Source: Rugamonas rubra
GTDB taxonomy: Bacteria > Pseudomonadota > Gammaproteobacteria > Burkholderiales > Burkholderiaceae_D
DNA: 64,000 nt
Reading direction: 5' to 3'
Assembly (NCBI RefSeq): GCF_900114705.1
Contig: NZ_FOTW01000005.1
Span: 310,001 to 374,000 of the forward strand
How positions within the stretch are numbered: the first letter of the stretch is position 1; each line of letters begins with the position of its first letter. The position numbers were made by a program, and so were the translations under genes. Positions 55,446 through 64,000 of this stretch are shown here, in pieces. Below the pieces are notes generated by a model, which ran no database searches, had not been told where the DNA came from, and was given only the letters and a program-made list of their open reading frames with translations.

Positions 55446-56258
55446 CTAGCGCGTCGAGGGGAAGAACAGCTGCTGGCCGGCGGGCCGGAAGGCGGCGATG
55501 CCGCGCCGTCCCGCCGCCGAGGTGAGCCACTCGCTCAACCGGCGCGCGCCCTGGATGTTGACGCCCGGGTGGCGCGCCGGATTGACCGCGATGATGCCGT
55601 AGGGGTTGAACATGCGCGCGTCGCCCTCGACCAATATTTCCAGTCCGGTGCGCGCCTTGTAGGTGCTGAAGGTGGCGCGGTCGGCCAGCGTGTAGGCCTG
55701 CAGCTCGGCGGCCATGTTGAGCACCTCGCCCATGCCCTGCCCGGCCGCCACGTAGCGCGCCGCCGGCGGGCGCGCGCCGGCCAGCCGCCAGTAGCTCTGC
55801 TCCATTTGCTCGGTGCCGGAGTTGTCGCCGCGCGAGACGAAGCGGGCCGGCCCGGCGGCGATGCGGCGGAAGGCGGCCAGCACGTCGCGGCCGCGCGCGC
55901 CGCTCGGGTCGGCGGCCGGGCCGACCACGACGAAGTCGTTGTACATCACGTCGCGCCGCTCGACGCCGTGGCCGTCGGCGACAAATTTGTCCTCGGCGGC
56001 GCGGGCGTGCACCAGCGCCACGTCGACGTCGCCGTTCTTGGCCAGCTCCAGCGCCTTGCCGCTGCCGACCGCGATCACCTGCACGCGCAGGCCGCTGTCG
56101 GCCTCGAACTGCGGCAGCAGGTAGGCCAGCAGGCCGGAATTCTCGGTGCTGGTGGTGGTGGACAGGCGCAGCGTCTGCTGCGCCAGGGCCGGCGGCTGGC
56201 AGCACAGCGCCAGGCAGGCGGCCAGGGCGCCGCGCAGGATGGGATGGAGGAGTCGCAT
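55446..56258 (-). CDS. tupA: Tungstate ABC transporter substrate-binding protein
   Basis: A 270-residue periplasmic receptor of the TupA family. After a signal peptide (cleavage near LALAQQ) comes LRLSTTTSTENSGLLAYLLP, where the TTTSTENSG stretch binds the oxyanion, then DVALVHARAAEDKFV, RFVSRGDNSGTEQMEQSYW and FNPYGIIAVNP. TupA binds tungstate far better than molybdate; selectivity here is inferred from these motifs. AAGGAAG precedes the ATG. Last gene of the minus-strand formate dehydrogenase/tungstate cluster. No clear terminator follows. Confidence 0.88.
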   Translation of the reverse strand: MRLLHPILRGALAACLALCCQPPALAQQTLRLSTTTSTENSGLLAYLLPQFEADSGLRVQVIAVGSGKALELAKNGDVDVALVHARAAEDKFVADGHGVERRDVMYNDFVVVGPAADPSGARGRDVLAAFRRIAAGPARFVSRGDNSGTEQMEQSYWRLAGARPPAARYVAAGQGMGEVLNMAAELQAYTLADRATFSTYKARTGLEILVEGDARMFNPYGIIAVNPARHPGVNIQGARRLSEWLTSAAGRRGIAAFRPAGQQLFFPSTR

Positions 56259-56291
56259 GGCTGCTTCCTTGTGGTCGGGGTGGATGGGGTC

Positions 56292-56945
56292 TCAACGGTA
56301 CTCGATGCGGCCGTCGCGCAGCTTGAGGCGGCTCACCCCGGGCAGGCCGATCAGGTCGCGGTCGTGGCAGGCCATCACCACGCTGGCGCCGCCGGCCAGC
56401 AGTTGCGGGATCAGCGCGATGACCTGCTCGCGGGCGGTGCCGTCCAGGTTGGCGGTCGGCTCGTCGAGCAGCAGCAGGCGCGGCGCCAGCACCTTGCCGC
56501 GGGCCAGCGCGACGCGCTGGCGCTCGCCGCCGGACAGTGTGGCCGGATCGAAGTCGCGCAGGTGCTCGACGCCGGCCCAGGCCATGGCCGCCGCCACCAG
56601 CGGCGCCGCCCGCGCCGGCGCCACGCCGCGCGCCCGCAGGCCGTAGCCGATGTTGGCCGCCACGCTGGTGGAGAACATCACCGGCTCCTGGTGGACATAG
56701 ACCACCGCCTCGCGCATGGCGCGCGGATACGGCGCCAGCGCCAGCGCGCGGCCGGCGAACACCAGTTGCTCGGCGTCGGCCCGCTCCAGCCCGGCCAGGG
56801 CGCGCAGCAGGCCGCTCTTGCCGGCGCCGTTGGCGCCGGTGAGCACGTAGGCGCGGGCGGCGTCGAGGCGGAAGTCGGCCAGGTCGAACAGCTCGCGGGC
56901 GCCGTGGCGCAGGCGCAGCCGGCCGATGCTGAGCAGCGCCGTCAC
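56292..56945 (-). CDS. tupC: Tungstate ABC transporter ATPase
   Basis: A 217-residue ATPase. Walker A is LTGANGAGKSGLLRALAG (Ser then Gly-Leu-Leu in place of the usual Ser/Thr-Thr), signature LSGGERQRVALARG, Walker B LLLLDEPTANLD and a switch His in VMACHDRDL. The start is GTG 56945, overlapping the tupB stop (GTGA), which gives coupled translation; the longer open frame is the antisense-like reading of tupB. Confidence 0.88.
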   Translation of the reverse strand: MTALLSIGRLRLRHGARELFDLADFRLDAARAYVLTGANGAGKSGLLRALAGLERADAEQLVFAGRALALAPYPRAMREAVVYVHQEPVMFSTSVAANIGYGLRARGVAPARAAPLVAAAMAWAGVEHLRDFDPATLSGGERQRVALARGKVLAPRLLLLDEPTANLDGTAREQVIALIPQLLAGGASVVMACHDRDLIGLPGVSRLKLRDGRIEYR

Positions 56946-57649
56946 CGCCGGCCCCGCGCGCCGTGGGCGTCGCCCTGCAGCAGCAATAAGGCGCCGTTCA
57001 TCGCCAGCGCCAGCGCGACCAGCACCAGGCCGAGCGCGATGCCCTGGGCGAACTCGCCCTTGCTGGTCTCCAGCGCGATGGCGGTGGTGATGGTGCGCGT
57101 GGCGCCGGCGATGTTGCCGCCCACCATGAGCGCGCAGCCGACCTCGGAGATCACCCGGCCGAAGCCGCTGACCAGCGCCGCGACGACGCCGAAGCGCACC
57201 TCGTGCAGCACCGTCAGCATCACCCGCCAGGCGGAGGCGCCGTGGGCGACCGCCGTCTCGGCGTAGCGCGGGTCGGCCGCCTGCACCGCCGCCAAGGTGA
57301 AGGCCAGCAGCACCGGCAGCGCGATCAAGACCTGGCCGGCGACCATGCCGGGCTGGGCGAACAGCCAGTGCAGGCCGCCCAGCGGGCCGTGGCGCGTCAG
57401 CAGCAGGTACAGCAGCAGTCCGATCAGCACCGTCGGCAGCGCCTGCGCGGCCTGGGCCAGCCAGATCAGCAGGCGCCGGCCGGGGAAGCGCCGGCTGGCC
57501 AGCGCGTAGCTGGCCAGCACGGCGGGCGGCGCCGCCAGCAGCAGCGCCAGCAGGCAGGTCTTGAGCGAGGTCCAGACGATCAGCCACAGCGCCGCGTCGC
57601 CCGACAGCAGCAGCGCGAAGGCGGCGCGGGCGGCCTCGAACAGCGGCAT
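56942..57649 (-). CDS. tupB: Tungstate ABC transporter permease
   Basis: A 235-residue permease with about five to six helices. The coupling loop is DPRYAETAVAHGASAWRVML and the end has SEVGCALMVGGNIAGATRTI, typical of TupB/WtpB. It shares one base with the fdhD stop (57649) and overlaps tupC by 4 nt, tying metal uptake to formate dehydrogenase expression. Confidence 0.9.
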   Translation of the reverse strand: MPLFEAARAAFALLLSGDAALWLIVWTSLKTCLLALLLAAPPAVLASYALASRRFPGRRLLIWLAQAAQALPTVLIGLLLYLLLTRHGPLGGLHWLFAQPGMVAGQVLIALPVLLAFTLAAVQAADPRYAETAVAHGASAWRVMLTVLHEVRFGVVAALVSGFGRVISEVGCALMVGGNIAGATRTITTAIALETSKGEFAQGIALGLVLVALALAMNGALLLLQGDAHGARGRR

Positions 57650-58551
57650 CAGTCGGCCGCCGCCGTGGCCGGCAACGTGGCCTGCCCCGTGGCCTGTCCC
57701 ATGGCCTGTCCCACGGCCAGTGCCGGCGCGGCCAGCAGTTGCGGCTCGAACAGCAGGCGCTGCTGGCCGGTGAGCAGCAGGAAATGGGTGCCGGTGCAGC
57801 GCGCCAGCAGCGCCATGCCGACCCGCTCGGCCACCATGTGGCCCATCTGCGTGGTGCCGGAGCGCGACAGCAGGAAGGGGATGCCCATCTGCGCGCCCTT
57901 GATCACCATCTCCGAGGTGAGCCGGCCGGTGGTGTAGAAGACCTTGTCACTGCCGGCCACGCCGTCGAGCCACATGCGGCCGGCGATGGCGTCGACCGCG
58001 TTGTGGCGGCCGACGTCCTCGACGAAGTAGAGCAGCTCGCCGCCGGCCGAGAACAGCGCGCAGCCGTGCACCGAGCCGGCTTTTTTGTAGATCGACTGCT
58101 GGCCGCGTATCGTTTCGACGATGCGGTAGACGGTGGACTGGCGCAGCCGCGCATCGGCCGGCAGGGACAGTTGATCGACGTCGTCCATCAGGCCGCCGAA
58201 CACGGAACCCTGGCCGCAGCCGGTGGTCACCACGCGCTGGGCGGTGCGCTGTTCGAGGTCCGCGATGCCGTGGCGGGTGACCACGGCGGCGGCGTCGACC
58301 GACCAGTCGACCTGCACCGACAGCACCTCGTCGAGCGCGGCCACCAGGCGCTGGTTGCGCAGGTAGCCCAGCACCAGCGCCTCGGGCGCGCCGCCCAGCG
58401 TCATCAGGGTGACCAGCTCGCGCTTGTCGAGGTAGACGGTGAGCGGCCGTTCGGCCGGGATGGAGATGGTCGAGCGGCGGCCGCGCTCGTCGAGCACCTC
58501 CACCTCGTGGGTCAGCGCGGCGCTGGCGTTCGACAGCTGCGGGCCGCTCAT
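57649..58551 (-). CDS. fdhD: Formate dehydrogenase sulfurtransferase FdhD
   Basis: A 300-residue protein that carries sulfur from a cysteine desulfurase to the Mo/W-bis-MGD cofactor of formate dehydrogenase. Family stretches are VYLDKRELVTLMTLGGAPEA, VVTTGCGQGSVFG, GCALFSAGGELLYFVEDVGR and HNAVDAIAGRMW. Escherichia coli FdhD has a Cys-x-x-Cys pair at the active loop; here the loop is TTGCGQG with one cysteine, as in many FdhD proteins. The C terminus ends in a degenerate Gly-Gln-Ala-Met/Thr repeat. Overlaps the catalytic subunit gene by 4 nt. Confidence 0.94.
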   Translation of the reverse strand: MSGPQLSNASAALTHEVEVLDERGRRSTISIPAERPLTVYLDKRELVTLMTLGGAPEALVLGYLRNQRLVAALDEVLSVQVDWSVDAAAVVTRHGIADLEQRTAQRVVTTGCGQGSVFGGLMDDVDQLSLPADARLRQSTVYRIVETIRGQQSIYKKAGSVHGCALFSAGGELLYFVEDVGRHNAVDAIAGRMWLDGVAGSDKVFYTTGRLTSEMVIKGAQMGIPFLLSRSGTTQMGHMVAERVGMALLARCTGTHFLLLTGQQRLLFEPQLLAAPALAVGQAMGQATGQATLPATAAAD

Positions 58552-61375
58552 GGCTGCGGCTCCGCCGTCGGCCCCTCGCCCAGGGCGTCGAGCACCTGGC
58601 CGCCGCCGAAGCTGCCCTGCGCCGCCAGCGTGCCGCCCAGCGTGGCGCGGACGGCGCAGTATTTGAACTCGGGGATCTTGCCGAACGGGTCCAGCGCGGC
58701 GTTGGTGAGCTTGTTGATAGCCGCCTCGTAGTAGCAGAACGGCACGAAGACGGCGCCGCGCGGCGAGCTGTCGTCGGCACGCGCGTACAGCGCCACCCTG
58801 CCCCGGCGCGACTCCAGGGTCAGCACGTCGCCCGGGCGGCCGCCCAGCGCGGCCAGGTCGAGCGGGTGGACCAGCGCCACCGGGTCCGGTTCCAGCGCGT
58901 CTAGCACGGCGCTGCGCCGCGTCATGCTGCCGGTGTGCCAGTGCTCAAGCTGGCGGCCGGTGATCAGCACCAGCGGGTAGTCGGCGTCAGGCCGCTCGTC
59001 GGCCGGGATGATGTCGGCCGGGACGAAGCGCGCCCGCCCCGTCTCGCGCGGGAAGCTGGCGGTGAACACCACCGCCTCGCCGGGGTCGCCCTCGTGCAGG
59101 CAGGGATAGGTGACGGCGTGCTCGCGCTCGAGCCGCTCCCAGCTGATGCCGGCGATGCTGGGCATGGTGCGGCGCATCTCCTCGAACACCTCGGCCGGCC
59201 CGCTGTAGCGCCAGTCCAGGCCGAGCCGCTTGGCCATTTCGACGATGATCCACAGGTCCTGGCGCGCCTGGCCGGGCGGTTGCAGCGCCTGGCGGCCCAT
59301 CTGCACCAGCCGGTCGGTGTTGGTGAAGCTGCCGGTCTTTTCGGGGAAGGCGCTGGCCGGCAGGATGACGTCGGCCAGGTAGGCCGTCTCGGTGAGGAAG
59401 ATGTCCTGCACCACCAGGTGTTGCAACGCGGCGAGCGAGGCGCGGGCGTGGTTGGCGTCCGGGTCGGACATGGCCGGGTTCTCGCCCATGATGTACATGC
59501 CGCGCACCTCGCCGCGTGTGATCGCGTGCATCACCTCGACCACCGTCAGGCCGGGGCGCGGGTCCAGCGCCACGCCCCAGGCGCGCTCGAAGCGGGCGCG
59601 CGCGGCCGGGTTGTCGACCCGCTGGTAGTCGGGGTACATCATCGGGATCAGGCCGGCGTCGGAGGCGCCCTGCACGTTGTTCTGGCCGCGCAGCGGATGC
59701 AGGCCGGTGCCGGGCCGGCCGATCTGCCCGGTCATCAGCGCCAGCGCGATCAGGCAGCGGGCGTTGTCGGTGCCGTGGACGTGCTGCGAGATGCCCATGC
59801 CCCACAGGATCATCGAGGCCTTCGAGCTGGCGTACAGCCGCGCCACGTAGCGGATGGTCTCGGCCGGCACGCCGCAGATGGGCGCCATCAGCTCGGGGCT
59901 GTAGGCGGCCACGTTGCGTTCCAGCTCGGCGTAGCCGACGGTGCGGGCGGCGATGAAGTCGCGGTCGACCAGGTCCTCGGCGACGATCACGTGCATCATC
60001 GCGTTGAGCAGGGCGACGTCGGTGTCGGGCGTGAACTGCAGGTAGCGGTGGGCCAGGCGCGACAGCTCTGAGCGGCGCGGATCGCAGACGATCAGCCTGG
60101 TGCCGCCGCGCACGGCGTTCTTGATCCAGGTCGCCGCCACCGGGTGGTTGACGCTGGGGTTGGCGCCGATGACGATCACCACCTCGGCCTTGGCCACGTC
60201 GCGCACCGGGTTGGAGACGGCGGCCGAGCCGATGCCCTCGAGCAGCGCCGCCACCGACGAGGCGTGGCACAGCCGCGTGCAGTGGTCGACGTTGTTGCTG
60301 CCGAAGCCGGTGCGCACCAGCTTCTGGAACAGGTAGGCCTCCTCGTTGCTGCCCTTGGCCGAGCCGAAGCCGGCCAGCGCGCCCTTGCCGTGGCTGTCGC
60401 GCAGCCGCGCCAGGCCGCCGCCGGCCAGCGCCAGCGCCTCGTCCCAGCTGGCCTCGCGGAACAGCTCCATCACGCGCGACGGGTCCATCTCGGCGTCGCC
60501 GCGCTTGGGCGGCGCGTCGGCGCGGCGCACCAGCGGCACCGTCAGGCGCTGCGGATGGTTGGCGTAGTCGAAACCGTAGCGGCCCTTGACGCAGAGGCGG
60601 CCGTGGTTGGCCGGGCCGTCGCGCCCCTCGACGTGGGCGATGCGGTTGTCGCTGACGTGGTAGGTCAGCTGGCAGCCGACGCCGCAGTAGGGGCAGACCG
60701 ACGCCACCTGCTGGTCCGCCTCGGCCAGCGCGGCGCCGCGCGCCGGCGCCAGCGCGCCGGTCGGGCAGGCCTGCACGCATTCGCCGCAGGCCACGCAGCT
60801 CGACTCGCCCATGGCGTCGGCCATGTCGAAGACGATGGCGGCGCGGTCGCCACGGAAGGCCAGGCCGATGACGTCGTTGACCTGCTCGTCGCGGCAGGCG
60901 CGCACGCAGCGGGTGCATTGGATGCAGGCGTCCAGGTTGACGGCGATGGCGGCGTGCGACAGGTCGCGCGGCGGCTGGACGCGGGGGGCGAAACGGGGCC
61001 GGCCGACGCCGAGCGCGGCGGCCCACTCGTCGAGCTCGTTGCGGCGGCCGTGGGCGGTGGCCGGCATGTCCGCCAGCAGCAGTTCGAGCACCAGCTTCTG
61101 CGCCGCCACGGCGCGCGCGCTGTCGGTGCTCACCCGCATGCCCTCGGCCGGATGGCGGCAGCAGGACGGCGCCAGCACGCGCTCGCCGGCGATCTCCACC
61201 ATGCAGGCGCGGCAATTGCCGACGTCCGCCATGCCGTCGCGGTGGCACAGGCGCGGGATCGCCACGCCCTCGCGGTCGGCCACCTCGAGCAGGGTCTCGC
61301 CGGCGTCGGCGGCGACCTGGCGGCCGTTCAGCTCGAAGCTCAGCGGCGCGCCGGCCGGGCGGCTCGCGCGCGGGC

Positions 61376-61379
<4 letters not shown>
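58548..61379 (-). CDS. fdsA: NAD-linked formate dehydrogenase catalytic subunit (FdsA-like)
   Basis: A 943-residue enzyme that oxidises formate to CO2. Order: a NuoG-like 2Fe-2S domain (RLCHRDGMADVGNCRACMVE, about 40-65); 4Fe-4S sites CIQCTRCVRAC (about 155) and CVACGECVQACPTGAL (about 200); a third 4Fe-4S at CPYCGVGC; then the bis-MGD molybdopterin domains. The metal-ligand residue is cysteine, Cys371 in TRLCHASS, so no selenocysteine is needed. The C-terminal dinucleotide domain has LITGRQLEHWHTGSMTRRS. ATG 61379 overlaps the upstream fused subunit gene by 4 nt. Confidence 0.93.
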
Positions 61380-63220
<1,841 letters not shown>

Positions 63221-63356
63221 GCTCTGTCCTAGTTGTCGTGGGGGCCGGCCCGGCGCCCGGGCCGCGCGCGGCGCCGGCCCATGGAATAGCACCTTACTAC
63301 GAGCGCCCCGCTTGGACAAGGCCGCGCCCCGCTTGTGGCGGCGGCCGGGCCGGCAG

Positions 63357-64000
63357 CTACAGGGGCAGGCCGAGCTGGACGGGCGGCGGCGCGACCTCGT
63401 GTTGCAAATCGGCACTGACCGGATGCCAGGCGAAGTGCTCGGCGCCGAGCGCCAGCACGGCGGCCAGCCGCGCCGCCTGCCGCCCCGACAGGGCCGGGTC
63501 GAGCCAGGCGGCGGCGTCTGCGGCGGCCAGCACCAGCGGGCGGCGGTCGTGCAGGTCGACCAGGCCGGCGCCCGCCTCGGCGGTCAGCAGCACGAAGCCG
63601 GCCTCGGCCGGGTGGTGTTGGACGGCCTCGAAGCTGGCCAGCGCCAGCAGCAGGAAGGGCTGGCCGTCGCGGCGGTGGATGTGCCAGGGCTGGCGCGCGC
63701 CCTTGGCGCCGGTCCACTCGTACCAGCCGTTGACGGGCACCAGCGCACGGCCGTGCTCGAGCAGGCGGCACCAGTAGCCGCCGTGCACCTTCTCGAGCCG
63801 CGCCTGGTAGGCCAGCGGCACCCGGCCGGCCGCCCAGTCGGGCCGGTAGCCCCAGTACAGCTCGTCGAGCCGGGGCGCGCCGCCGTGGCGGTGCAGCACG
63901 GCGCGGCGGCTGCCGGGCGCGGCGTTGCGGGTGGGCGCGGCGGCGCCGTGCCAGGCCGCGTCGGCCCAGCCGAAGGCGGCCAGGGTGCCCCTGGAGATGT
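63357..64000 (-). CDS. yedK: SRAP-family (YedK/HMCES) protein, 5' end beyond the window
   Basis: A partial gene of at least 214 codons, running off the right edge. SRAP proteins crosslink to abasic sites in single-stranded DNA and protect them. Visible landmarks are APTRNAAPGSRRAVLHR, DELYWGYRPDWA, RCLVPVNGWYEW-like RALVPVNGWYEWTGAKGARQ and LTAEAG with the conserved LHDRRPLVL, matching HDRMP. The N-terminal Met-Cys-Gly-Arg with the catalytic Cys2 is outside the window; the frame is open to the edge, so the GTG at 63899 is not the start. Confidence 0.87.
   Translation of the reverse strand, partial: ISRGTLAAFGWADAAWHGAAAPTRNAAPGSRRAVLHRHGGAPRLDELYWGYRPDWAAGRVPLAYQARLEKVHGGYWCRLLEHGRALVPVNGWYEWTGAKGARQPWHIHRRDGQPFLLLALASFEAVQHHPAEAGFVLLTAEAGAGLVDLHDRRPLVLAAADAAAWLDPALSGRQAARLAAVLALGAEHFAWHPVSADLQHEVAPPPVQLGLPL

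Overview
The window is GC-rich, densely packed bacterial chromosome. Its gene content points to a betaproteobacterium of the Oxalobacteraceae type (Massilia, Duganella or Janthinobacterium relatives). Supporting features are a full recCBD operon, CHASE and 7TMR-DISM hybrid kinases, an NsrR-like Rrf2 regulator, a malonate decarboxylase operon, a phasin, an NAD-type formate dehydrogenase, and intergenic palindromes of the GGGTCTGACCC kind. The assignment is by gene content and style only. No rRNA or tRNA gene was seen.

Layout. 1-2.5 kb: sulfate-binding protein and a PBP7-type peptidase. 2.9-12.1 kb: recC-recB-recD on the minus strand with a clear terminator. 12.5-20.8 kb: a small secreted protein, a large hybrid histidine kinase, two glutathione transferases and an M1 aminopeptidase. 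20.8-24.4 kb: an AT-rich insert carrying a nucleotidyltransferase-fold protein, a DUF262 protein, an endonuclease/exonuclease/phosphatase-family nuclease and a 131-residue unknown; this is the best candidate for an undescribed, probably defensive, system. 24.9-28.6 kb: a DUF4844-like protein, a YceI lipoprotein, a diguanylate cyclase and a LysE exporter. The YceI gene is flanked by two minus-strand Pho-box promoters, each leading to a Rho-independent terminator with no CDS between, so I predict two phosphate-responsive non-coding RNAs. 28.7-34.4 kb: a second hybrid kinase, an HD hydrolase, and a REC-PAS regulator flanked by two copies of a 134-bp intergenic element containing a DnaA-box-like palindrome.

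34.6-43.6 kb: a split chromate transporter pair, a YceI protein, the methionine importer MetNIQ (MetN lacks the usual C-terminal sensor domain), a YjjG-like nucleotidase, serine acetyltransferase, a Bcr/CflA-type MFS pump, a small unknown, a MocR gene relic and NsrR. 43.7-53.8 kb: a malonate catabolism locus, with a divergent GntR/FCD regulator, a MatR-like operator, a TRAP transporter (in place of the usual malonate carriers) and mdcA-C-D-E-G-B-H, almost all translationally coupled. 53.8-55.2 kb: thioredoxin 2 and a phasin.

55.4-63.2 kb: a minus-strand run of formate dehydrogenase (fused FdsG-FdsB subunit, then FdsA-like catalytic subunit), FdhD and a TupABC-type tungstate importer. The same transcript would make the enzyme, its sulfurtransferase and its metal importer. 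The right edge cuts a YedK/HMCES-type SRAP gene.

Repeats of at least two families are scattered between genes: a 28-bp element and GGGTCTGACCC-type perfect palindromes, one of them inside the malonate operon.
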